From Kiritimatiellia bacterium (lineage in GTDB: Bacteria > Verrucomicrobiota > Kiritimatiellia > CAIVKH01), in assembly GCA_023953695.1 (NCBI GenBank), contig JAMLJG010000013.1, positions 1 to 64,000 on the forward strand: a stretch of 64,000 nucleotides of DNA, written 5' to 3'. The notes under the pieces were generated by a model. It searched no databases. It was not told the origin of the DNA and saw nothing but the letters and a program-made list of their open reading frames with translations. Each line of letters opens with the position of its first letter. Position 1 is the first letter of the stretch. The position numbers and the translations under genes are program-made. Positions 9,395 to 17,047 of this stretch are shown here, one piece after another.

Positions 9395-9611
9395 TGCAGT
9401 CCTCAGCGTCTATTAGTAGCAGGCGGCGTGCCAAGTCGCTCCAAATGTGCGGAAAATGGGCGATACTGGCGAAAAATGGAGGAACAGGACTCGATTCGGG
9501 ATGAGTAATGGCGATAATTTTATCAATTTCGCAAGAAGATGCTCAAAATTGTGATTCGGAATGAGGGGTTTTGATTTGCGAGAGTAGGCGCGGCGAATTA
9601 ACGATGAGGGT

Positions 9612-9971
9612 ATGCACATGAGCGATGACGAAGTGGCGATGGAGCCGAGGCGGAGTGAGAAGCTGGCCGCGGTGTATATGACGGCGGCGAGCCGGGAGGA
9701 GGCGCAGCGGATTGCGCGTGCCTTGGTGGAGGAGCGGCTGGCAGCGTGTGTGAACATTTTAGGCGCGTGCGAGTCGGTTTATCGCTGGAAGGGCGCGGTT
9801 GAGGAGGGGCAGGAAGTGGCGATGCTGGCCAAGACGCGGCGGAGCGCTGTGGAGCGGCTCATTGCGCGAGTGCGGGAGCTGCATTCCTACGAAGTGCCGT
9901 GTGCGGTCGCCTTTTCGATCAAGAGGGGGAATCCGGACTTCCTAGGTTGGATTTCGGAGTCGGTCGAGTAG
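9612..9971 (+). CDS. cutA: CutA1 family divalent-cation tolerance protein
   Basis: Small trimeric ferredoxin-like protein, 119 residues in the longest reading, linked in some bacteria to copper tolerance though its molecular role is uncertain. The body AAVYMTAASREEAQRIARAL, then LAACVNILGACESVYRWKGAVEE, and the C-terminal HSYEVPCAVAFSIKRGNPDFLGWI are all diagnostic CutA1 blocks. Starts at 9612 or 9618 are both possible (MHMSDDEV); GAGGG lies just upstream. The usual domain begins only around residue 17, so a short N-terminal extension is present. It converges on the SNase-like gene with a 10-bp gap and appears to be a single-gene unit. Confidence 0.92.
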   Translation: MHMSDDEVAMEPRRSEKLAAVYMTAASREEAQRIARALVEERLAACVNILGACESVYRWKGAVEEGQEVAMLAKTRRSAVERLIARVRELHSYEVPCAVAFSIKRGNPDFLGWISESVE

Positions 9972-9981
9972 GCGCGTTGCG

Positions 9982-10806
9982 TTAGAGGCCAAGGTCGGAG
10001 ATTCGCGCGAGCGCTTCCATGGTTTGGTCCTCACGGACTTTGAAGCGAATTCGGGCCATGTTTTGCGATTCTGCGCGGAGTACCGTTATGGCGGTTCCTG
10101 TGCCGAGTGTGCCGAGCATGCGGCTGGGGTCTTCGAGGGAGTAGACGGCTGTGGCACGTGTGAGGACCACGGTTTGGGCCTTGATTTCGGCGGGGCGATT
10201 CATTTGCTGAAAGCGCTCCATCCGATTGGCGGGGGCTCCCGCATAGGCCCATCCACCCCGTTTGTTTCGCTTGGCATCGTTTTCCAGGCCTTTCAAGCGC
10301 ATGCGCGTGAGGGATTCGCTGGGTCCATCGGGTGGAACTTTTTGGAGTCCGTGAATGCGGGCGAGGCCGTTGGAAACCAGTGCGTCCATTAGATAGGTGT
10401 CGCCGACCTTGATGATGGCGTAGTCGCGATCGCGCTGACTGGAGCCGAGTGCGTCGGCGAATTGGGTGTAGACGGTGAAGGGTTGTTGGGAGAGAAAGGC
10501 CTTGCTGAAGCGCGCGGCTTCTTTGCCGACTTTGATTGCGTCTTCGGGCGTGATCCCGAAATAGGCGGCTTGCTCTGCAACGCGATCGGGGAAGCGGTTG
10601 TCGGTTTCGGGCGCGTCCACCCAGAGGTGGCGCAGGACGTAGTGTCGTCGCCCGATGCGGATGTGGAAGCTGTCGCCGTCGTTGGCTTCGTTTGGGATGA
10701 GGGTGCAATTTTCTTTGACGCGCCATGCTTTCGCGGCGAAGGCGGGCTTCGTCGCGCAAGCAAGAGCGATCAAGAGGATGGTGGTGATGAGGCCTCGCGC
10801 ATGCAT
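9982..10806 (-). CDS. Secreted SNase-like (thermonuclease-fold) protein with SH3-like tail
   Basis: About 274 residues from ATG 10806 (an in-frame ATG at 10833 is an alternative). The N-terminus MHARGLITTILLIALACATKPAFAA is a signal peptide. The following domain has staphylococcal-nuclease features: DGDSFHIRIG, RHLWVDAPETD (the Arg and Asp/Glu region of the active site) and RDYAIIKVGDTYLMDALVSNGLARIHG. Residues after about 195 (VVLTRATAVYSLEDPSRMLGTLGTGTAITVL) look like a bacterial SH3-type domain. It may cleave nucleic acid in the periplasm or outside, or be a catalytically altered relative. The frame stays open far upstream to 11472, but that part is the antisense of the LamG gene and an intergenic repeat, with Pro/Ser-rich composition, so I excluded it. 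Confidence 0.78.
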   Translation of the reverse strand: MHARGLITTILLIALACATKPAFAAKAWRVKENCTLIPNEANDGDSFHIRIGRRHYVLRHLWVDAPETDNRFPDRVAEQAAYFGITPEDAIKVGKEAARFSKAFLSQQPFTVYTQFADALGSSQRDRDYAIIKVGDTYLMDALVSNGLARIHGLQKVPPDGPSESLTRMRLKGLENDAKRNKRGGWAYAGAPANRMERFQQMNRPAEIKAQTVVLTRATAVYSLEDPSRMLGTLGTGTAITVLRAESQNMARIRFKVREDQTMEALARISDLGL

Positions 10807-10912
10807 GACGATAGAATAGGGTTTGAAGGACATTGCGGCAATGCAAACCTTCGGTGGCTTGGGTTTTGAAGAGAAGAACAGGAACTGGAGGAGGAGAGTG
10901 TTTGATGTCTCA

Positions 10913-10935
10913 CGCGGAGGCGCGGAGTCGCGGAG
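10913..10935. repeat. Three CGCGGAG units with 8-bp period
   Basis: CGCGGAG occurs at 10913, 10921 and 10929, each separated by one base, between the LamG gene and the SNase-like gene. Similar short tandem CGCGGAG-type strings are a familiar kind of intergenic repeat in environmental genomes, where they are often mistranslated as SAPPRE-like peptides. I saw no other such run in the window. Confidence 0.6.
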
Positions 10936-10960
10936 TCTGATCGGCGGAGGCCGGAGCGGG

Positions 10961-10976
10961 TTCCAGTGAGTTGGAA
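10961..10976. repeat. Single diverged copy of the TTCCA-N-TTGGAA palindrome
   Basis: TTCCAGTGAGTTGGAA, with a 4-bp rather than 3-bp centre, lies between the leftward LamG and SNase-like genes, 15 bp past the LamG stop. Its left half TTCCAGTG and its right flank GTCGCG match the first copy at 7080-7094, which is followed by AGTCGCG. It is therefore related to the lpxB-amylase pair rather than a chance dyad. Confidence 0.65.
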
Positions 10977-10990
10977 GTCGCGAGGCGTGG

Positions 10991-12088
10991 CTATTCGGAT
11001 TGCCAGCGGAGTTCGCGGATTTGTGGCGTTGCGATGGTGTCTTGAGCGGGGAAGGTGAGGAGGAGGAATCGGGCGGTGTGGGGTTTGCCGCGGGTGGCGG
11101 GGTCGAGGGCGGGCCATTCTTCGGCGTCTTCGCTATAGAAGACGAGTGGGTTGGTGAGGGCGTTGTCGGCGGAGAGGATTTCGAGGTGGGAGAAGGTGAG
11201 GGGTGGCGCGAATTCGGCTGCGATCCACCAGCCGGATTGATGGGGGGCGCCGGCCCAGAGGGTATTTTCGTCAGAGTCGAAGATGTGCCATGCGTTGGTG
11301 TTGGGTTCGGCGGCGCTGCTGGCGACGACGAGGATGGGGTGGGGCGTTTCGTTTTGGGTGGGGGCGAGCGTCTGGGTGGCGGTGGCGATGCGCGCTTTTG
11401 CCTGTGCGGCGAGGGCGATGTGTTGCTCGACAGCGGCGCTTTCGTTGTGAAGCTGTTGGATTTCTTCGTCATCGAGTGTCCGGGCGAAGATCATGACGTC
11501 GTCAATGGCGCCGTGGAAGTAGCGCGGTTCGTCGCTGTCGAAGTGGCGTCCGATTTGGAAGTTGCCTGCGACGAAGGAGTCGTCTTCGGTGTAGTCGCGT
11601 TCGGCGACGAGCTGGCCGTTGATGTAGATTTTGAGTTTGGGGCCGTAGGTGACGGCGACGTGTGTCCATTTTCCTCGGGCATAGGTGAAGGCGCTGACGA
11701 GGTTGGCGTTGAAGGTTTCGCGGCCCGCGCCGATAACGTAGGCGTGGCCGAATGCGTCGCCGATTCCGCTGTCGAGGAGGGAGAAGGGGCGGATGCCGGG
11801 TTGTTCATCGAGGCGGAACCAGAAGGAGAAGCTGAGTGGGAATTGTTTTCCGCTGACGGGCGTGGCGGCGTAGGCGCCGCTTCCGTCGAGATAGAGCGCG
11901 CTGTTGGGGGTGCCGTGGCGGTCTTCGGTGAAGAGCGCTCCGACAAGTTGCGCGGTTTGCCCTTTTCCGCTGGAGTCTTCGGCGTTGCCATTGAAGAAGT
12001 AGGCAGCTTTGAGGTCGCGGCTGAAGTCGGCTTGCGCGAACGGGGCGGCGAGGGAAAGGGTTGCGAGGAGGATTGAGAGGGTGCGCAT
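10991..12088 (-). CDS. Secreted LamG/concanavalin-like domain protein
   Basis: 365 residues from ATG 12088, chosen because GGAG lies 9 bp upstream and a signal peptide begins there (MRTLSILLATLSLAAPFAQA); the open frame reaches 12142. Residues of about 25-215 form a LamG-like jelly-roll: AAYFFNGNAEDSSGKG, ALYLDGSGAYA, FPLSFSFWFRLDEQ, GKWTHVAVTYGPKLKIYINGQLVAERDY and FHGAIDDVMIFARTLDDEEIQQL. The C-terminal third (AWHIFDSDENTLWAGA, then SHLEILSADNALTNP) resembles a discoidin/F5-8C-like beta domain. Such proteins usually bind glycans or other surface ligands. It probably shares a transcript with the SNase-like gene downstream. Ligand unknown. Confidence 0.8.
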   Translation of the reverse strand: MRTLSILLATLSLAAPFAQADFSRDLKAAYFFNGNAEDSSGKGQTAQLVGALFTEDRHGTPNSALYLDGSGAYAATPVSGKQFPLSFSFWFRLDEQPGIRPFSLLDSGIGDAFGHAYVIGAGRETFNANLVSAFTYARGKWTHVAVTYGPKLKIYINGQLVAERDYTEDDSFVAGNFQIGRHFDSDEPRYFHGAIDDVMIFARTLDDEEIQQLHNESAAVEQHIALAAQAKARIATATQTLAPTQNETPHPILVVASSAAEPNTNAWHIFDSDENTLWAGAPHQSGWWIAAEFAPPLTFSHLEILSADNALTNPLVFYSEDAEEWPALDPATRGKPHTARFLLLTFPAQDTIATPQIRELRWQSE

Positions 12089-12195
12089 GGCGTGAGTCTC
12101 CGGAACTTCGCTCACCATACCCAGTTTTGCGGATTGAGACAAGTCGTGCGCTTTGCCATTGACCGGAAGAGGATCAGATCACACCATGCGCCCCC

Positions 12196-14619
12196 ATGTC
12201 GTATCCGTTTTCTCAGATCGAGCCAAAATGGCAGGCGTTTTGGCAAAAGAATAAGACCTTTCGAACGCCGGATCAGCCGGACTCGGGCAGGCAGAAGTTT
12301 TATGCGCTCGATATGTTTCCCTATCCGAGCGGGGCGGGGTTGCATGTGGGGCATCCCGAGGGCTACACGGCGACGGACATCATTTGTCGTTACAAGCGGA
12401 TGAAGGGGTTCAATGTGCTGCACCCGATGGGGTGGGATGCGTTTGGGCTGCCTGCCGAGCAGTATGCGATTGAGACGGGCACGCATCCGCGCGAGACGAC
12501 ACAGCGAAACATTGATCGCTTTCGCGCGCAATTGCAGGCGATTGGGTTTTCGTATGATTGGGATCGCGAGATTGCGACGACGGATGAGGATTACTACCGC
12601 TGGACGCAGTGGATATTCTTGAAGCTCTATGAAAAGGGCTTGGCCTATCAGGCGGAAGTTCCCGTGAATTGGTGTCCTGCGCTGGGGACGGTGTTGGCCA
12701 ACGAAGAAGTGGTGGATGGAAAATCGGAGCGCGGCGGACATCCGGTGATTCGCAAGCCGATGCGGCAGTGGATGCTGCGGATCACGGCGTATGCGGAGCG
12801 CTTGCTGGCCGATTTGGAGTTGGTGGATTGGCCGGACAGTATTAAGGAGATGCAGCGGAACTGGATTGGCCGTTCCGAGGGTGCGGAGGTCACGTTTGCC
12901 GTTCGCGGCTCGGATGCGAAAGTTGTGGTGTTCACGACGCGACCCGACACGCTGTATGGCGCGACCTACATGGTCTTGTCGCCCGAGCACGCGCTGATTG
13001 AGCAGCTCACGGCGCCGGAGCAGCGCTCTGCGGTGAAGGCTTATCAAGAGGCTGCCGCGCGAAAGAGCGATCTCGAGCGCACGGAGTTGCAGAAAGAGAA
13101 GACCGGCATCTTCATCGGCGCCTATGCCATCAACCCGGTGAATGGGGAAGATATCCCGATTTGGATCGCCGACTATGTGCTGGCCGGATATGGGACCGGC
13201 GCGATCATGGCGGTGCCCGCGCACGACGAGCGCGATGGAGCGTTTGCTCAGACCTTCAACCTGCCGGTGCGAGTTGTGGTGCAACCGACCGACGGTTCGG
13301 ATCCGGTGGGCTTTGTGGGTGACGGCATCGCGGTCAATTCCCCTCTGATTGATGGGCTATCCACCCCCGATGCGAAAAAGAAGATCACGGCCTGGTTGGA
13401 GGCGGAGGGCTTGGGTGTTGCGCGCGTGAACTACAAATTGCGCGACTGGCTCTTCAGCCGCCAGCGGTATTGGGGCGAGCCCTTCCCCGTGATTTTTGTG
13501 GATGGTGAGCCCAAGCCACTTTCGCCCGATCAATTGCCTGTTCGGCTGCCCGAGGTTTCGAGCTATAAGCCGAGTGGGACCGGCGAGAGCCCCTTGGCAA
13601 CGATTCCCGAGTGGCTCAACACGACGGATCCCGCGACGGGCAAGCCAGCACTGCGCGAGACCAATACGATGCCGCAGTGGGCGGGATCCTGCTGGTATTA
13701 TCTGCGCTTTATTGACCCAAAGAATCCCGGCGCGCCCGTTGATCCCGCGAAAGAAAAATACTGGATGCCTGTGGACCTCTACGTCGGCGGCGCAGAGCAC
13801 GCGGTTTTGCACCTGTTGTATTCGCGCTTCTGGCACAAGGTCCTTTTCGACTGCGGGATTGTATCCACGAAGGAGCCGTTCCAGCGTTTGGTGAATCAGG
13901 GCATGATTCTCGGCGAGGACAATCAGAAGATGAGCAAGTCTCGTGGGAACGTGGTTAACCCAGACGATGTGATCCGCGAATATGGCGCTGACTCACTGCG
14001 ACTCTATGAGATGTTCATGGGTCCGCTGGAGGCCGTGAAGCCGTGGAGCATGCGCGGGGTCGAGGGCGTGTTTCGGTTTCTCAATCGCGCGTATCGGTTG
14101 ATGTGCGACGAAGAAACAGGGGCGCTCCTCCCGGCGGTTGGCGGCGATGCGACGTCCGAGCAATTGCGCGCGCTGCATCAGATGCTCATGAAGGTGGGAG
14201 ACGACATCGAAGGCTTGCGCTTCAACACCGCGATTTCGGCGATGATGGAATTCACGAACGAGGCGCAGAAGTGGACGCAGCGCCCGCACGCGGCAATGGA
14301 TGCGTTTGTTCTCGCGCTGAGTCCGTTCGCCCCGCATCTGGCTGAGGAGTTGTGGGAAAAATTGGGGCATTCGAACAGCTTGGCCTACGAACCGTGGCCG
14401 AAGTATGACCCTGCGCGACTTGTGTCGGACACCATGGAAATACCCGTTCAAGTGAATGGGAAACTCCGAGGGAAAGTCATTGTGCCTGTTGGGACGGCAC
14501 AAGAGGCGATTTTGGCGGCTGCGCAAGGGGAGGCGAGCGTTCAAGCGCAGCTTAGCGGGAAGAGCATCCGCAAAGTCATCTATGTCCCCGGTCGCCTTCT
14601 GAACCTTGTTGTGACCTAG
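12196..14619 (+). CDS. leuS: Leucyl-tRNA synthetase
   Basis: Class Ia aminoacyl-tRNA synthetase, 807 residues, charging tRNA-Leu with leucine in the cytoplasm. The HIGH-type motif is HVGH at residues 50-53 within [19 protein letters not shown], and KMSKS is at 578-582. The connective editing domain lies between ([18 protein letters not shown], then [19 protein letters not shown]). The C-terminal anticodon-binding and leucyl-specific parts end [14 protein letters not shown]. The length is slightly below that of the E. coli enzyme. It is transcribed alone, divergent from the LamG gene with about 107 bp between starts. A TTGACC with a 17-bp-distant CACCAT just upstream would give an almost leaderless transcript, which I do not call as a feature. 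Confidence 0.98.
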   Translation: MSYPFSQIEPKWQAFWQKNKTFRTPDQPDSGRQKFYALDMFPYPSGAGLHVGHPEGYTATDIICRYKRMKGFNVLHPMGWDAFGLPAEQYAIETGTHPRETTQRNIDRFRAQLQAIGFSYDWDREIATTDEDYYRWTQWIFLKLYEKGLAYQAEVPVNWCPALGTVLANEEVVDGKSERGGHPVIRKPMRQWMLRITAYAERLLADLELVDWPDSIKEMQRNWIGRSEGAEVTFAVRGSDAKVVVFTTRPDTLYGATYMVLSPEHALIEQLTAPEQRSAVKAYQEAAARKSDLERTELQKEKTGIFIGAYAINPVNGEDIPIWIADYVLAGYGTGAIMAVPAHDERDGAFAQTFNLPVRVVVQPTDGSDPVGFVGDGIAVNSPLIDGLSTPDAKKKITAWLEAEGLGVARVNYKLRDWLFSRQRYWGEPFPVIFVDGEPKPLSPDQLPVRLPEVSSYKPSGTGESPLATIPEWLNTTDPATGKPALRETNTMPQWAGSCWYYLRFIDPKNPGAPVDPAKEKYWMPVDLYVGGAEHAVLHLLYSRFWHKVLFDCGIVSTKEPFQRLVNQGMILGEDNQKMSKSRGNVVNPDDVIREYGADSLRLYEMFMGPLEAVKPWSMRGVEGVFRFLNRAYRLMCDEETGALLPAVGGDATSEQLRALHQMLMKVGDDIEGLRFNTAISAMMEFTNEAQKWTQRPHAAMDAFVLALSPFAPHLAEELWEKLGHSNSLAYEPWPKYDPARLVSDTMEIPVQVNGKLRGKVIVPVGTAQEAILAAAQGEASVQAQLSGKSIRKVIYVPGRLLNLVVT

Positions 14620-14741
14620 CGCCTGTTATGATCGCCCTGACTCGTTGGCCGCTCGATCGCGTGGCGAGGTCCTGATTTGCATCGCTTGCTCTTGTCAGAA
14701 GGGTTGGCACATTTTGTTGATGCGCAATTGAAACAATCCGT

Positions 14742-14770
14742 TTGACCCGCTTCAGAAAAGTCGGCATCGT
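14742..14770 (+). promoter_or_regulatory. Candidate promoter before the first membrane pyrophosphatase gene
   Basis: TTGACC at 14742-14747 and CATCGT at 14765-14770 are 17 bp apart. The -10 is weak (three of six matches). The 195-bp gap between leuS and this gene holds no other gene that I can see. The -35 sequence is the same as that proposed upstream of lpxI and tolQ. Confidence 0.3.
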
Positions 14771-14814
14771 GTGACACCGGCAGCGATGACGTAGGCCAAT
14801 CTGGAGGAACAACG

Positions 14815-16866
14815 ATGGAGCAGTCGTTAGTGTACGGCGGTATCGGAGCGGGGATTCTAGCCTTGCTGTTTGCGCTTTATCGGAGCGTTTGGATCCATCG
14901 GCAGGATCCGGGCAATGAAGCGCTGCGTGAAATCGGCGCGGCAGTGCGTGAGGGTGCGATGGCCTTTCTTGCGCGTGAATATAAGATCCTCGCTGTATTT
15001 ATTGTGATCGCAGCAGGGATTCTCGTGGCGATCAATGCACCTGAATTGCGCTTTGTTGGCGTCTCCTTCCTTGTAGGGGCGATCTGCTCATCGCTCTCGG
15101 GTTATTTCGGAATGCGCGTGGCGACGCAGGCGAACACGCGCACGGCAAACAGCGCGCGAAAGGGGTTGCAGTCTGCGTTGCATGTGGCGTTCTCCGGTGG
15201 CGCGGTGATGGGGTTGAGTGTGGTGGGCTTGGGTCTTCTAGGGTTGAGCTCCCTCTATCTGGTCTACATTCAGATGTGGGGCGATGATCTGAGCACAGTT
15301 GCCAATCGCGTGTTGCCTGTTTTGGCGGGGTTCTCGCTGGGCGCCAGCTCCATTGCGCTCTTTGCGCGCGTGGGCGGTGGTATTTATACGAAGGCGGCCG
15401 ATGTCGGCGCCGATTTGGTCGGGAAAGTTGAGGCGGGTATTCCTGAAGATGATCCGCGCAATCCGGCGACGGTAGCCGACAACGTCGGGGACAATGTGGG
15501 GGATGTGGCAGGCATGGGTGCGGACCTATTCGAGTCCTATGTCGGCGCAATTGTGGGGACGATGGTGTTGGGCGCCGCGATTGACAATGTGTGCTCTCTT
15601 TCGCTCGTGACGCTTCCTCTGATTATTGCCGCAGCGGGCATCGTGGTTTCCGTGCTCGGCACCTTCTTTGTTCGCACGCGCGAGGGCGGGAATCCGCAGG
15701 TCGCGTTGAACATGGGTACGATCGGCTCGGCAATTCTTCTCATGGTGGTGGCCTATCCCATCATCCAGAAATTTGCTCCTGCAACCTTTGCCATCAGCGG
15801 GCAAGAATATACTTCGATGGGAATCTATTGGGCGGTTTTGGCGGGGCTGATCAGTGGAACTTTGATCGGCATTTTTACGGAATTTCACACGGCGGAAGGT
15901 CGTAAACCCGTTGCCGCCATCGCCGAGGCTTCCACCACCGGCGCAGCGACGAACATCATTGCGGGCATTGGCGTGGGCATGATTTCGACCGTTCTTCCGG
16001 TTCTGTGTCTCGCGTCTGCCATCCTTGCTTCGCACCACTTCGCGGGCATTTATGGCGTCGCCATTGCGGCCCTCGGGATGTTGGCGACGACGGGTATTCA
16101 ATTGGCGGTGGATGCGTATGGACCGATTGCCGACAATGCGGGCGGGCTGGCGCAGATGGCGAAGCTGGAGCCTGAAGTGCGCGAGCGCACAGACAAGTTG
16201 GACGCGGTCGGCAATACGACAGCGGCAATCGGCAAGGGTTTTGCGATCGGCTCCGCAGCGCTCACAGCGCTCGCCTTGTTTGCGGCATTTGAACACAGCG
16301 CGGGGATTCGCGTGATTGATGTGGCTCAACCGAAGGTGATGACGGGCGTGCTGATTGGCGCGATGATGCCGTTCTTCTTTTCCGCGCTGGCGATCGGCGC
16401 GGTGGGTCGGGCGGCGCACACCATGATTGATGAGGTGCGCAGGCAGTTCCGCGAGATGCCGGGTATTCTTGAGGGGACGGTCCGGCCCGATTATGCGCGC
16501 TGCGTGGATATCTCCACGAAAGCGGCCATTCGCGAAATGGTGTTGCCGGGAATCATCGCGATTGCAACGCCTATTCTCGTCGGCTATTTCGGCCGTTTGG
16601 AAATGCTGGGCGGGTTGCTCTGCGGTGTGGTGGTGTCTGGCGTGTTGGTGGCGCTGTTCATGGCCAACGCCGGTGGCGCTTGGGACAATGCAAAGAAGCA
16701 TATTGAAGGGGGCGCATTCGGCGGGAAAGGGTCCGATGCGCACAAGGCGGCGGTCATTGGCGACACCGTTGGCGATCCGTTTAAGGACACTGCGGGGCCA
16801 TCCATTAACATTTTGATCAAGCTGATGTGCATTGTCTCGCTGATCATTGCCCCGCTGTTGATTTGA
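14815..16866 (+). CDS. hppA: Membrane-bound ion-translocating pyrophosphatase, K+-dependent type
   Basis: Couples hydrolysis of pyrophosphate to H+ or Na+ export across the cytoplasmic membrane. The 683 residues contain about 16 hydrophobic segments. Catalytic loops are intact: [66 protein letters not shown] and the C-terminal [15 protein letters not shown]. The [10 protein letters not shown] motif has Ala where K+-independent enzymes have Lys, which places it in the K+-dependent group; the Glu in DLFESY is at the position found in Na+-type pumps, but sequence alone does not settle the ion. Strong ribosome site GGAGG before ATG 14815. It is followed 181 bp later by a second pyrophosphatase gene. 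Confidence 0.96.
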   Translation: MEQSLVYGGIGAGILALLFALYRSVWIHRQDPGNEALREIGAAVREGAMAFLAREYKILAVFIVIAAGILVAINAPELRFVGVSFLVGAICSSLSGYFGMRVATQANTRTANSARKGLQSALHVAFSGGAVMGLSVVGLGLLGLSSLYLVYIQMWGDDLSTVANRVLPVLAGFSLGASSIALFARVGGGIYTKAADVGADLVGKVEAGIPEDDPRNPATVADNVGDNVGDVAGMGADLFESYVGAIVGTMVLGAAIDNVCSLSLVTLPLIIAAAGIVVSVLGTFFVRTREGGNPQVALNMGTIGSAILLMVVAYPIIQKFAPATFAISGQEYTSMGIYWAVLAGLISGTLIGIFTEFHTAEGRKPVAAIAEASTTGAATNIIAGIGVGMISTVLPVLCLASAILASHHFAGIYGVAIAALGMLATTGIQLAVDAYGPIADNAGGLAQMAKLEPEVRERTDKLDAVGNTTAAIGKGFAIGSAALTALALFAAFEHSAGIRVIDVAQPKVMTGVLIGAMMPFFFSALAIGAVGRAAHTMIDEVRRQFREMPGILEGTVRPDYARCVDISTKAAIREMVLPGIIAIATPILVGYFGRLEMLGGLLCGVVVSGVLVALFMANAGGAWDNAKKHIEGGAFGGKGSDAHKAAVIGDTVGDPFKDTAGPSINILIKLMCIVSLIIAPLLI

Positions 16867-16972
16867 AGCTGAAGAGCCTCCTCGTTTAAGCTTGGCGCGG
16901 GATTCGATCAGGCGGTTTCCGCATCGCGGTATCAGTGAAACCCTGATTTTGGGGATGCGTGGCGCTTCATCG

Positions 16973-17001
16973 TTTACATGCCGATTGGCGCCTCGTTTAG
17001 T
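16973..17001 (+). promoter_or_regulatory. Candidate promoter for the second pyrophosphatase gene
   Basis: TTTACA at 16973-16978 and TTTAGT at 16996-17001 are separated by 17 bp in the 181-bp gap between the two pyrophosphatase genes. Initiation would be near 17008, 40 nt before ATG 17048. If real, the two pumps can be transcribed separately. Confidence 0.45.
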
Positions 17002-17047
17002 GCATCCGTAGATCGCCGTTTGCGCGGCGCAACGAGGGAAGGATGCC

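Noticed and set aside
9395-9611. A tRNA or small RNA gene in the 217-bp gap between the lipoprotein gene and cutA
   Set aside because: I looked for a T-loop GGTTCGA-type motif and an acceptor stem and found none; only AT-richer sequence is visible.
9982-11472. A 496-residue leftward reading taken as one gene
   Set aside because: Its first 220 residues are Pro/Ser-rich antisense of the LamG gene plus the CGCGGAG repeat. A signal peptide and SNase-like domain begin at 10806-10833, so only the last part is a gene.
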